A stretch of 64,000 nucleotides of DNA, taken from contig WQWI01000007.1 in NCBI GenBank assembly GCA_009785425.1, positions 1 to 64,000 on the forward strand, read 5' to 3'. The notes beneath the pieces were generated by a model, which saw only the letters and a program-made list of their open reading frames with translations, was not told the DNA's origin and made no database searches. The stretch comes from Bacteroidales bacterium. Its GTDB lineage: Bacteria > Bacteroidota > Bacteroidia > Bacteroidales > P3. Position 1 is the first letter of the stretch; the number at the start of each line of letters is the position of its first letter. Of this stretch, positions 24,185 through 32,598 are shown piece by piece. The translations under genes were made by a program, and so were the position numbers.

Positions 24185-25732
24185 ATGACCAATATGGAAG
24201 ATATTTTGAAATTTGAATTTCCGCGTAACCAATCGTCTTACATCAAAGTTATCGGTGTCGGTGGTGGCGGAAGTAATGCAGTAAATCACATGTTTGAGCA
24301 CGGTATTGAAGGTGTCGATTTCATCATTTGTAATACTGATGCATCATCGCTGGACGGAAGTCCTGTTCCGAATAAAATTCAGCTTGGAAAAGGTCTTGGT
24401 GCCGGAAATATGCCGTCTGTAGCGGAAAAAGCGGCTATGGAAAAAGCTGATGAAATCAAAGCCTTGTTTGAAAACAATACGCAAATGGTGTTCATTACTG
24501 CCGGAATGGGTGGTGGAACGGGAACGGGTGCTGCACCTGTGGTTGCAAAACTTTTGAAAGAGATCGAACTTGAAGACGAGGAAGTGAAGCGTATTCTAAC
24601 TGTTGCAGTTGTTACAACGCCATTCAGCATTGAAGGTCGCAAACGCATACAACAAGCACAAGACGGCATCGCCGAACTTCGTAAACATGTAGATGCTATT
24701 CTCATCATCAACAACGATAAACTCAAAGAATACGGCGAATTCAAGTTGGGGCAAGCTTTTGCTTTGGCAAACGAAATTTTGAATACCGCAGTAAAAGGTA
24801 TCTCCGAAATTATGACCATTCGCTCGACGGTTCAGATTGACTTCCGTGATGTGAATACTGTGATGCAAAACAGTGGTGTTGCCTTGATGGGCTTTGGCTC
24901 TGCGGAAGGCGAGGATCGTGCGACAAAAGCGGTAATGCAAGCCATCGAATCGCCACTTCTCAATGATAATAATATCAGCGGTGCGAAAAATGTGTTGCTT
25001 TATATTTCGTCGTCTGCGGAAAATGAAGTGACAATGAGCGAATTTGAGGAAATTACAGACTTTGTTCAAAGAACAACCGGCACAAATGTTGATGTGATTT
25101 GGGGTGCAGGAAATAACGAAACGCTTGGCAATAAAATCGCTATAACCCTTATTGCAACAGGGTTTTCAGAAAGCGAACTCTATACGAAAAAAGAACCGAC
25201 AAGAATTGATTTGGAAAAGGGTCAAATACAGGATGTCAAGCAACCATTTTTGGGGCATTCGGAAGTTGCTCCTTCCATTCCGACATTCACTCTTGATGAT
25301 GAAATTGAGGATCGTCCATCTTTCGAGATGTCCACAATATCTGATAGGGCAGCGGAAACGAATAGTTTGGAAGCGTCTTTGAATTTTATGGAACAACGTA
25401 TTTCTGCACCTGCAAAAGTTGAAGTTGTAAACGAACTTTCTCGCAACGACGAACCGTATTTGCGTGCTGAAAGAACGGTTGAAGCCCCAGCTGTGAACAC
25501 CGAGCGTTTTCAAGCACACAGCACGGACCGTATTCAGCAACTTCGTGAATTGAGTGCGAAGGTAAAAACTGTTGAAGGTTTGGAGGAAATTGAGCGTGTT
25601 CCTGCTTATATGCGTCGCAATGTGAAAATGGTTGAACCTGCACATTCGTCAGCATCTGAAGCACCTCGCTACAATCTTACAGAGGACGGTCGCGTGATCG
25701 AAAATAGTTTTTTGGATACAAAAGTTGACTAA
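24185..25732 (+). CDS. ftsZ: cell division protein FtsZ
   Basis: 515 residues. It is the GTP-dependent tubulin homologue that forms the division ring. The N-terminal GTPase has IKVIGVGGGGSNAVNHM and the signature GMGGGTGTGAAPV (about 107-119). The T7-loop region is NVDVIWGAGNNETL. The long C-terminal linker (about 330-490), acidic and poorly conserved, is usual in Bacteroidota FtsZ; the tail VIENSFLDTKVD is the Bacteroidota-type conserved C-terminal peptide. Unlike in many bacteria, ftsA, ftsQ and mur genes do not flank it here; it is transcribed alone from a TAACTTTG promoter and converges with a TonB receptor gene (four-base gap). Confidence 0.98.
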   Translation: MTNMEDILKFEFPRNQSSYIKVIGVGGGGSNAVNHMFEHGIEGVDFIICNTDASSLDGSPVPNKIQLGKGLGAGNMPSVAEKAAMEKADEIKALFENNTQMVFITAGMGGGTGTGAAPVVAKLLKEIELEDEEVKRILTVAVVTTPFSIEGRKRIQQAQDGIAELRKHVDAILIINNDKLKEYGEFKLGQAFALANEILNTAVKGISEIMTIRSTVQIDFRDVNTVMQNSGVALMGFGSAEGEDRATKAVMQAIESPLLNDNNISGAKNVLLYISSSAENEVTMSEFEEITDFVQRTTGTNVDVIWGAGNNETLGNKIAITLIATGFSESELYTKKEPTRIDLEKGQIQDVKQPFLGHSEVAPSIPTFTLDDEIEDRPSFEMSTISDRAAETNSLEASLNFMEQRISAPAKVEVVNELSRNDEPYLRAERTVEAPAVNTERFQAHSTDRIQQLRELSAKVKTVEGLEEIERVPAYMRRNVKMVEPAHSSASEAPRYNLTEDGRVIENSFLDTKVD

Positions 25733-25736
25733 AATT

Positions 25737-27806
25737 CTATCGACTAAGTTGCAGGGAGATACCTGTTTTTACCCAGCGTCCGGCTTGAATTAGATTGACA
25801 AAATCGAAATACTGCTTGTCGAATAAATTACTTGCTTCAATGAAAATTTGATAATTTTTCGTTCGCCATTCGACTCTGGCATCAAACAAATTTATGGGTT
25901 GCTGTCTTCGTGTTTCGCCTGCTAAATTTACGTAAGTGCCAACTCTTGCCCGATGATTCCAGCTCAACGAAGTATATAAATTTTTCCAGATTCTTGCGTG
26001 AGCACTTGCAACAAACTTGTGTCGCAAGTAGTCTAATCGCCGTCCCATTCCGGATGTTTCCGCACCGAGATTATCCATACTCATATTCAGATATGCGTAT
26101 GATGCTCGAATGGATTGTAAAAACCGACTGTTCGCAAAGCGATAAATCACATCGGTTTCTACTCCAAATGTATTGACTTCACTGTGATTCATACTTCGAA
26201 AGACTGTATCGCCGGGTGCTCTTACCCAATCAATTGTGTTTCTACCTTCACGGTAAAAAACAGACATATTCGCAGAAAATCCGGAACGGTTGAATCTGCT
26301 GCCTATTTCAAAGGTGTTTGAACGCTCGGGTCTCAAATACGGATTGCCCACACTCGTTGGATCGCTATAATATAGATCCGTAAATGTTGGCAAACGCAGT
26401 GCTTGATTAACAGAAGCAAACACCGATAAGTCGTTAGAGATTTGATAACTCGCATCAACTCCTAAACATGTGTGGTGCCCGAAATCATTAGAAAAACTGC
26501 CCATTGCACCGATTGAAGCACTGAATCTCGATGCGAAAAAACTTTGCTCAATGAACCAATTTGCGATCGTTCGGTGTTTGGACCTTGTGAAAAATACCGT
26601 ATCACGCTCAAACGGAACACGCCGTCTGTTCGACATCGGTTCACCAAGCACGTTGCTAAAAATATGTTCACTTCGAAATTCTCCACCAACCGTTGTTCGC
26701 CAAGGAAAATACGAGATTTCCGAGCGAACATTTAGCCCTGTAACATCCGTTTGATGAAAATTGTGTCCGGCGTACCAAGCAGGTGCGTCGAATCGGAAAA
26801 GTTCAAAACGGTCAAAAACACGGCGATGATACACATTGGCATTCAGGTTTATGCGCTCAAAATTTTGCCGATAGCTCAACGCATTGATAAATGTTCGAAG
26901 TCGTTCAAATTGTTCCGGAAATTGAACAGAGTAAAACATGTTTGCCCCAAAGGCTTTTAGTTGGTAACCGGATTGAAAATTAAATTCACCACGTTCCAAA
27001 CTTCCGGTTTGTATTTGTAGAAACAGATTGGTAATATCAAAATCTGTATTCTCTGTATAGCCTGTAGAACTTGAGTGTCCGGCAGATGCGTGAACTCTGA
27101 AATTTCGGCGAGCCAAATTTGCTCGTGCGTGTAAATCGGAAAAATTATGATCGCCAACAGCGATTCTTGCACCAAGCAAATTGGTGTCGGCTGTCATCGT
27201 AATAATGTTGATTGCACCGGACGATGCATTCGGACCTAAAACGCGTGCACCAGGTCCTTGCAGGATTTCAATCCTGTAAACACTGCTCAAATCTATCGGG
27301 AGGTTCAAGTTGTGATGTCCCGTTTGCGGATCGGTCAAATTGATGCCATTGAGCATAATCATGACTTGATCGAAATTTCCTCCACGAATGTTGATATCCG
27401 CCTGAACACCCTTTCCGCCACGCTGACGCAAGTCAATTCCGGCAACATGCGACAACAATTGTTGAATGTCTCGAACGGGTAATCTCTGTATATCCTCTCT
27501 CTCAAAACTGACGACTACTCGCGAAAGCGACGACACCATTGGTCGTGAAACTGCTTGAATAACCGTGGTTTCTAAAAGAATAGTGTCTGGTGGTTCCTCG
27601 TAAAAATCAGAATCATCGTTGAGTACTTTTCGCACATCCGAAACACTTGCGAAAACAGATGTGTTCAGCATCAAAATAGAACAACAAAATGTTAAAACAC
27701 AAATTTTAATTTGCCTTCCCAAACTGTTGTATATAGCGTAATTTTTACGCGACCACTTGCTGAAATGTATTTGGTTTTTTGCTGTATTTTTGTCTGTTAA
27801 TTTCAT
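25737..27806 (-). CDS. TonB-dependent outer-membrane receptor (BtuB/CirA-like)
   Basis: 689 residues. A plug domain (about 70-185: QLLSHVAGIDLRQRGG, then NIRGGNFDQVMIMLNGI and IEILQGPGARVLGPNASSGA) precedes a 22-strand barrel ending in an aromatic-rich strand (VKTGISLQLSR). It lacks the carboxypeptidase-like N-terminal domain of SusC-type receptors, so it more likely imports a siderophore, a vitamin or a metal complex than a glycan. The substrate is unknown and I see no cobalamin riboswitch upstream. The start is uncertain: about 30 polar residues precede the signal peptide (IKICVLTFCCSILMLNTSVFA), and an in-frame TTG at 27722 is an alternative. It lies 7 bases after the small antitoxin-like gene. 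Confidence 0.9.
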   Translation of the reverse strand: MKLTDKNTAKNQIHFSKWSRKNYAIYNSLGRQIKICVLTFCCSILMLNTSVFASVSDVRKVLNDDSDFYEEPPDTILLETTVIQAVSRPMVSSLSRVVVSFEREDIQRLPVRDIQQLLSHVAGIDLRQRGGKGVQADINIRGGNFDQVMIMLNGINLTDPQTGHHNLNLPIDLSSVYRIEILQGPGARVLGPNASSGAINIITMTADTNLLGARIAVGDHNFSDLHARANLARRNFRVHASAGHSSSTGYTENTDFDITNLFLQIQTGSLERGEFNFQSGYQLKAFGANMFYSVQFPEQFERLRTFINALSYRQNFERINLNANVYHRRVFDRFELFRFDAPAWYAGHNFHQTDVTGLNVRSEISYFPWRTTVGGEFRSEHIFSNVLGEPMSNRRRVPFERDTVFFTRSKHRTIANWFIEQSFFASRFSASIGAMGSFSNDFGHHTCLGVDASYQISNDLSVFASVNQALRLPTFTDLYYSDPTSVGNPYLRPERSNTFEIGSRFNRSGFSANMSVFYREGRNTIDWVRAPGDTVFRSMNHSEVNTFGVETDVIYRFANSRFLQSIRASYAYLNMSMDNLGAETSGMGRRLDYLRHKFVASAHARIWKNLYTSLSWNHRARVGTYVNLAGETRRQQPINLFDARVEWRTKNYQIFIEASNLFDKQYFDFVNLIQAGRWVKTGISLQLSR

Positions 27807-27813
27807 GAAAAAA

Positions 27814-28008
27814 TCATTTATAGTCTATTTTGGGTTCAGCGGCAATACTTTTCTCCACATCAAAGGAATAAGGAGTTGTATTTGCTTTTTTGGTAGCAAT
27901 AAATGCTTTGAATTGCTCAAAGGTCATGTCTTTCGTAGCCTCATAGAGTTCGCTACGAATGTCTTGCATCATTTTTACAGCATCAAATGCTTTTTCCTTA
28001 GTCTTCAT
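27814..28008 (-). CDS. small protein, likely partner (antitoxin-like) of the PIN protein
   Basis: 64 residues, charged and mostly helical: FDAVKMMQDIRSELYEATKD then MTFEQFKAFIATKKANTTPY. The DAVKMMxxIRxxL pattern is one that I recall in short proteins encoded next to PIN-domain toxins in Bacteroidota. It starts inside the last codons of the PIN gene (11-base overlap), so translation is coupled. An antitoxin role is inferred from position and family resemblance. Confidence 0.65.
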   Translation of the reverse strand: MKTKEKAFDAVKMMQDIRSELYEATKDMTFEQFKAFIATKKANTTPYSFDVEKSIAAEPKIDYK

Positions 28009-28474
28009 GGCTATTTCGGTTTAATTCTCTCGGGCTTCTTATCTCAATCATCGGGAGTCCGTTTTTTAAGTTTACTGCATTAAATCGCTTTATTCTATCG
28101 AGATTAACAATGTGTTTAAAATTCCAGCTTACGATTACGTCTACATTTGCCAACGTCGCTGTTGCGATATGACGACAATCAATTAAACAGCTTACTCCTA
28201 CAACTTTTTCAACAATATACTGCTCTGCCAACCACTCTGCTTCTTTCGACATCACAATTTTCTCAAAATTATCTTTCGAATATCTATTTAGTAACGTTCT
28301 TACTTTTTCAGGTGCCCTTTCAAGCTCATAGTCCAACACATCAGACAATACAAAACACACCTCTTTTCGTTCCAGTTGCTCAAACAACATCTTGGCATCT
28401 TCGCAAAATTCCGTATCAAAGAAACCGCCAATAATTGATGTGTCTATATAATAACGCTGTTTTCTCATTTGCAT
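27998..28474 (-). CDS. PIN-domain protein (VapC-like ribonuclease toxin)
   Basis: 158 residues. The PIN fold's acidic residues are visible: Asp in RYYIDTSIIGGFFD, Glu in VLDYELERAP, and Asp in LIDCRHIATATLANVDVIVS with WNFKHIVNLDRI closing the domain. Such proteins cut RNA (often tRNA) unless bound by an antitoxin. The gene comes first and the small antitoxin-like gene second, the reverse of the common order. Starts at 28474 or 28468 are both possible (MQMRKQRYY). A -7 box lies about 88 bases upstream (28562-28569), giving a long leader. Confidence 0.82.
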   Translation of the reverse strand: MQMRKQRYYIDTSIIGGFFDTEFCEDAKMLFEQLERKEVCFVLSDVLDYELERAPEKVRTLLNRYSKDNFEKIVMSKEAEWLAEQYIVEKVVGVSCLIDCRHIATATLANVDVIVSWNFKHIVNLDRIKRFNAVNLKNGLPMIEIRSPRELNRNSHED

Positions 28475-28561
28475 AAATTCCTTTGTGCTTCAGGTATATT
28501 AGCTAATTGCTCACACTTTCCTACTTTACGACTAATCTGTATCTCATATCGCTATTTTTTG

Positions 28562-28569
28562 CAAAGTTA
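28562..28569 (-). promoter_or_regulatory. -7 box of the PIN operon
   Basis: CAAAGTTA on plus, TAACTTTG on minus; it predicts a leader of about 85 nt before the PIN gene. Confidence 0.5.
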
Positions 28570-28653
28570 CAAAATATATTTGGTATTACAAAATTTGCTA
28601 CTTTCCAGATAGTTTTCAACGCAGTGTCATAAATTAGAGCTTTGACTAATCTC

Positions 28654-30435
28654 CTAATTCGGCACCATTACACTATACAAACTGCTTTGCGTTCGAATCA
28701 CAATTTGTCTATCTATAAACGCCGGAGTTGCGTACGTTTGCTCGCCGGTATCGAAAGAATTGATCAGTTCGAATTCGCGTTGTGCAGAGAGAATAAATAC
28801 CCTTCCGCGTGTACAGACCAAGTAAATTCTACCTTCGACTACCATTGGCGATGCATTGAAATCTGCGTTCAATTCCATTTCCCTTATCAACTCACCGGTA
28901 TGTAGGTCGAAACTTGCTACCACGCCGTAGACTGTGGCAACAAACACAAAATCTCTTAGTGCCACAGGGCTTGCGATTTCGGGTAAAATATCATTATTTT
29001 GCCAAAGTATGGAGCCATCAACAGGATTGATAGCTGTCATTTGTGCATATTCGGTGGCGACTACGAGAACTCCACTGGCAAATGCCGGAGCTGGAGCCGG
29101 TTCGCCCGACATCACTTCCACCCGCCAGTTCACATTACCGTTGATAGGATTGTAAGATGTAACACCCGGATTGCCAATCACGATCAATTGCGGACGATTT
29201 TCAACGCTAATAATTGCCGGACTTGCCCACGATGAATTTCGTTCCGGACGTGCTCTCGACCAAACTTCGTTGCCGGTATCTAAGTCCAAAGCCATAACCC
29301 TCGGCGAATTACGTGTATCGTATTGTATAATCAACAAATTTCCGAAAATGAGCAACGAAGACGAAAGTCCGTAAGAAATATCGGGCACACCGATGTTTCT
29401 CGCCCACACTAAATTTCCATCCATATCAACGCAAATCACATCACCTGTGCCAAACATTGCAGCCACGACTCTACCGTTGGTTGCTGCCGTTGATGCCCCA
29501 AGCCCTGTATCGTCAGTTGTTTCAGGCATAGTACTTGGCGAGCCCGGGATATTGACCGCCGGAACTCTCCACAGCAATCTACCCGTACTTAATTCAAAAG
29601 CAAACAATTCTCGAACATCTTGATCGGCACCTGTAAAGAAAATTCTATTTCCGTTGATAATCGGCGAATTAAATGCTTGACGAGGCATGGGAACTCTCCA
29701 TAAGATATTTTCTCCTGTTGCAAGATTCCAGGATGTTGGAACATTTCGTGCAGCACTCATTCCAAGCGAACTGTTTCCTCGAAATGCATTGTGTGTGACG
29801 TTTGATACTTGGGCAACAGGGGCAACAGGAGTTGGAGTACCTGCTTCTTCAACGGCTTGAACTTGTTCTGCAGTTTCTACAATCTCGGCAGTAGTTGCCA
29901 AAGTAGTTTCTAACCCCATCATTTCGTAATCCGGAAGATAGAAAGCTACCCATTCCGTTTCCTCTGCTTGTTCAGGTCTTAAATTTCTCAGATATGGCGA
30001 AGCTAACAAGGCAAAAATGAGTCCGCTTATCACAAGTCCGCTTGCTATCCAAACAATAGATTTTCTCGTTTTGGTTTGGATTGCCCAATCATCGATCGGA
30101 TCAATATCTTTATCGGGAATATTTTTGCTTTTTTCAAAATAAATTCGCAAAGAAACCACAAAAACAGCAACCATGATCAACAATATGGCTACACCGACTC
30201 TAAGCCTACCTATACCGGTAAAATAAGCTCTCCTTGCCAACAAGTCAAGTTCGCGAATTTGTTCCTGTAATTGCGGATCATTGCCGAATTCCACGTTAGC
30301 CTGCTTCAACCGCTCAATCATTTCCAAGGCACCCGAGTTACTGACTTTGAAATAATTGGTTACAAGCATAACCGAAAAAGCAATCATAAAAATTGCCGAA
30401 ACGATTGCTATATTTCTACTGATTGTTTTTTTCAT
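28654..30435 (-). CDS. membrane-anchored PQQ-like beta-propeller protein
   Basis: 593 residues. The N-terminus has a membrane helix (about 8-28), a helical segment (about 35-68), a second helix (VAILLIMVAVFVVSLRIYF, about 80-98) and a third (IVWIASGLVISGLIFALLA, about 128-146). A Pro/Ala/Thr-rich linker leads to a periplasmic propeller (about 225-593) of PQQ_2-type blades: NLATGENILWRVPMPRQAFN, FELSTGRLLWRVPA, LDLDTGNEVWSRARPE, INPVDGSILWQNND. No catalytic residues of quinoprotein dehydrogenases are obvious, so a scaffold or sensor role is more likely. The function is unknown. Confidence 0.82.
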   Translation of the reverse strand: MKKTISRNIAIVSAIFMIAFSVMLVTNYFKVSNSGALEMIERLKQANVEFGNDPQLQEQIRELDLLARRAYFTGIGRLRVGVAILLIMVAVFVVSLRIYFEKSKNIPDKDIDPIDDWAIQTKTRKSIVWIASGLVISGLIFALLASPYLRNLRPEQAEETEWVAFYLPDYEMMGLETTLATTAEIVETAEQVQAVEEAGTPTPVAPVAQVSNVTHNAFRGNSSLGMSAARNVPTSWNLATGENILWRVPMPRQAFNSPIINGNRIFFTGADQDVRELFAFELSTGRLLWRVPAVNIPGSPSTMPETTDDTGLGASTAATNGRVVAAMFGTGDVICVDMDGNLVWARNIGVPDISYGLSSSLLIFGNLLIIQYDTRNSPRVMALDLDTGNEVWSRARPERNSSWASPAIISVENRPQLIVIGNPGVTSYNPINGNVNWRVEVMSGEPAPAPAFASGVLVVATEYAQMTAINPVDGSILWQNNDILPEIASPVALRDFVFVATVYGVVASFDLHTGELIREMELNADFNASPMVVEGRIYLVCTRGRVFILSAQREFELINSFDTGEQTYATPAFIDRQIVIRTQSSLYSVMVPN

Positions 30436-30453
30436 GAGTCGTTATTTTGCTTA

Positions 30454-30461
30454 CAAAGATA
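30454..30461 (-). promoter_or_regulatory. -7 box of the beta-propeller gene
   Basis: CAAAGATA on plus (TATCTTTG on minus), 19 bases upstream of the start codon at 30435. Confidence 0.6.
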
Positions 30462-30478
30462 CGAAAAAAAAATGATAT

Positions 30479-30973
30479 TTAGTGCAGTTTATTGTTTTCG
30501 CTATCATCATCCACAATTTCAGCATCTTGAAAATCCTGTGAATTTTCAGATTGTTGCTGTTGCTGCATATCTTTGAACATCGGATTATCGTCGAAGTTCA
30601 TCATTGTACGTTTGATAATGATTTGCTGTTGACGAATTTTTTCGGGCAATCCCAAAAGAAAACTGATTATCGGCATCAAAATACCAAACCAAAACGCCGT
30701 CCAAAACGAAGCTACCTCAAAACCGGGCGTGACAGCACCGGCAAGCATGACCATTCCTGCATTGATAACCAAAAGAAACAACCCCATTGTGACAGCAGTA
30801 ATTTGAAGGGTCAGTGCAATCAATAGCGGTCGCAGGAATGTGTTGAACAAAGCCAACACAATGGCAACCATAATTGCTGTAAACGCATTTTCCAAATGAA
30901 TGCCCGAAAGCATCCATGCAACGATGAAAACAGACACCGTGTTAACGACTATTTTGAAAAAAATCCCTCTCAT
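30479..30973 (-). CDS. phage-holin-family IV-like (PF04020-type) membrane protein
   Basis: 164 residues with four membrane helices in the first 115: IVVNTVSVFIVAWMLSGIHL, AIMVAIVLALFNTFLRPLLI, LFLLVINAGMVMLAGAVTPG and SFWTAFWFGILMPIISFLLG. The NTFLRPLL motif between helices 2 and 3 is the mark of the mycobacterial 4-TMS holin-like family, which is widespread in bacteria and of unknown role. The C-terminal tail is cytoplasmic, Gln-rich and acidic. It could be co-transcribed with the following propeller gene, although that gene has its own promoter box. Confidence 0.82.
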   Translation of the reverse strand: MRGIFFKIVVNTVSVFIVAWMLSGIHLENAFTAIMVAIVLALFNTFLRPLLIALTLQITAVTMGLFLLVINAGMVMLAGAVTPGFEVASFWTAFWFGILMPIISFLLGLPEKIRQQQIIIKRTMMNFDDNPMFKDMQQQQQSENSQDFQDAEIVDDDSENNKLH

Positions 30974-30979
30974 TTTGAT

Positions 30980-31012
30980 TTAATGGTTAGTGGTTAATGA
31001 TTAGTTGTGGTT
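30980..31012. repeat. family E repeat (TTAGTGGTTAATGA type)
   Basis: AATGGTTAGTGGTTAATGATTAG, the same words as in the hairpin at 1366-1419 and, inverted, at 46477-46498. Only one arm is present here. The remaining bases up to 31052 show nothing recognisable. Confidence 0.55.
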
Positions 31013-31052
31013 ACTTATTGTTATTAGGTTGTTATGTTGCAATGTGGCATTT

Positions 31053-31787
31053 TTACTCTAATCCTGAAGCGAGAATATCCACGATGTGAATACACTTAAT
31101 CGGTAGCTCTTGTTTTTTGATGTAAGCCTCCATGTTGAGCAAGCAGGTCATATCCGTAGAAACGATATACTCCGCACCGGTTGCCAAAGCATGATTGATT
31201 TTTTCTTGTGTCATTGCCACGGAAATTGGCTCGAAAGTCATGCTAAACATACCTCCGAATCCGCAACATTCTTCAGTTTTATTCATTTCTATCAACTCCA
31301 AACCTTTCACATGGCTAAGTAAAATTCGTGGTTCTTCTTTAATGCCGTATTCACGAAGCGCACTGCAACAATCGTGAAACGTTACGGAGTGATTAAATGT
31401 TGCACCGATATCGGTAACTCGCATCATATTGACTAAAAAATCCGTAATTTCGAAGATATTGTCGTGAAGTTCGTTGTTCTCTAAATGTAGTCCGGTATTG
31501 TGAAACAGATTGGTATAATAATTTTTGACATAACTCACACATTTTGTTGAAGGAGCCACAACATAGCGTTTGTTGCAGAAATCACGAATAAATTTTTCGC
31601 CGATTTCTTTAGCTTCATCCCAAAAACCGTTTTTGAATGCCATTTGTCCGCAACACGTTTGGTTGTGATTATAGTTGACCTTTACATCCAATTTTCGAAG
31701 AATTTTCAGCAAATTGAACGCTACTTCTGGCACCAAACGGTCGATGCAACAAGGTATAAAAAGGTCAACTTCTTTTTTTAATGTCAT
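31053..31787 (-). CDS. CCG-domain iron-sulfur protein, LutA/GlpC-like
   Basis: 244 residues from the ATG at 31787. Two CCG (cysteine-rich) domains: CCIDRLVPE with TCCGQMAFKNG in the first half, and FHDCCSALREYG with EECCGFGGMFS in the second. This is the arrangement of LutA (YkgE), an iron-sulfur subunit of the L-lactate oxidation complex. LutB and LutC are not next to it, so it may act with another partner in electron transfer. The open frame extends to 31841, but the -7 box at 31808-31815 lies inside that extension, so the ATG at 31787 is correct. Confidence 0.87.
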   Translation of the reverse strand: MTLKKEVDLFIPCCIDRLVPEVAFNLLKILRKLDVKVNYNHNQTCCGQMAFKNGFWDEAKEIGEKFIRDFCNKRYVVAPSTKCVSYVKNYYTNLFHNTGLHLENNELHDNIFEITDFLVNMMRVTDIGATFNHSVTFHDCCSALREYGIKEEPRILLSHVKGLELIEMNKTEECCGFGGMFSMTFEPISVAMTQEKINHALATGAEYIVSTDMTCLLNMEAYIKKQELPIKCIHIVDILASGLE

Positions 31788-31807
31788 TGGGATACAATTT
31801 TGCTTCG

Positions 31808-31815
31808 CAAAGATA
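31808..31815 (-). promoter_or_regulatory. -7 box of the iron-sulfur protein gene
   Basis: CAAAGATA on plus (TATCTTTG on minus), 21 bases before the ATG at 31787. It decides the start against the longer frame, whose ATG at 31841 lies upstream of the box. Confidence 0.65.
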
Positions 31816-31821
31816 CGATTT

Positions 31822-32535
31822 TTATTTTTTATTTGCCGCAATCGACATAATCACTCCCAAAACAATCCCTAACATCGCAGCAAACAACACTTGAAACTCT
31901 GGTAAAAGAATAAACGTTATGGTGTGTGCAGGAATCCAAAAAAACGGAATGGTTTTCATGAATACGAATTTCCATTGCACTGTCCAATTCAGGTTTTGCA
32001 GAATGTTTGAGAAATCGAGTCTGTTTGTGAAAAAACCTTTTAACGTCCCTCCGGTTTGTGCGATGTGTGTATCGGTAATTTTATGAAAAACCATAAAAAC
32101 GGGTGCAAAAATAGCGTTCAGCATCACGCTGATTGAAAATGCACCGAGCAGTTTCAACCCACTGAAACTACCGGACATTGCAGCAACTATAGCACTATCT
32201 GCTCCATAAAGAGCCGTAGGAACGCCCACCTTGAATATAGCAAGTGCAGCAGTAATTATCACACCAAGAAATCCCCAAATCAAGGCTCGCGAGGCAATTC
32301 CGAAACCCGGTTCGTTGTAAACACCTTTACGAATGCGAAGTCCGAGCATTTCGCCCATCGTCGCGAGTATGGCGAATTTTGCAAAACCCATGGGTAGAGC
32401 ATAGTTGTCGGAGGCAAATTTAAACCAACCGTACATGGTTTCGCAGATTGCAAAAGGTACAAAGAGTAAGGCTAAGGTTAGTACAAAAAGTGCATCAAAT
32501 AAAATTGGCTTTGGCTTTTGTGCTGTTTTTTCCAT
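31822..32535 (-). CDS. multi-pass membrane protein, possibly Mpv17/PMP22-like
   Basis: 237 residues with about five hydrophobic segments, such as ALFVLTLALLFVPFAICETM, LGVIITAALAIFKVGVPTAL, and FFWIPAHTITFILLPEFQVL near the end. The C-terminal W-x-IPAHTITF region resembles the end of Mpv17/PMP22-type proteins as annotated in Bacteroidota, but my match is weak. It has no signal peptide besides the first helix. It is transcribed divergently from the mannose-1-phosphate guanylyltransferase gene. The function is unknown. Confidence 0.7.
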   Translation of the reverse strand: MEKTAQKPKPILFDALFVLTLALLFVPFAICETMYGWFKFASDNYALPMGFAKFAILATMGEMLGLRIRKGVYNEPGFGIASRALIWGFLGVIITAALAIFKVGVPTALYGADSAIVAAMSGSFSGLKLLGAFSISVMLNAIFAPVFMVFHKITDTHIAQTGGTLKGFFTNRLDFSNILQNLNWTVQWKFVFMKTIPFFWIPAHTITFILLPEFQVLFAAMLGIVLGVIMSIAANKK

Positions 32536-32550
32536 CGTTTTGCTTTATTT

Positions 32551-32586
32551 TTTGCAAAGATACGATTTTTTTTGTACCTTTGCAAA
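32551..32586. promoter_or_regulatory. symmetric divergent promoter pair (membrane protein / manC)
   Basis: The minus box CAAAGATA (32555-32562) and plus box TACCTTTG (32575-32582) are 12 bases apart. TTTG at 32551-32554 and CAAA at 32583-32586 lie just outside the boxes, each at the -33 position (20-base spacing) of the opposite promoter. Confidence 0.7.
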
Positions 32587-32598
32587 AAATTATGGACA

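Noticed and set aside
25737-27806. Naming the TonB receptor btuB
   Set aside because: No cobalamin riboswitch and no cobalamin transport genes nearby; only a general siderophore/vitamin-type receptor can be supported.
31788-31841. Longer N-terminus of the iron-sulfur protein
   Set aside because: The -7 box TATCTTTG (minus) lies inside this segment.
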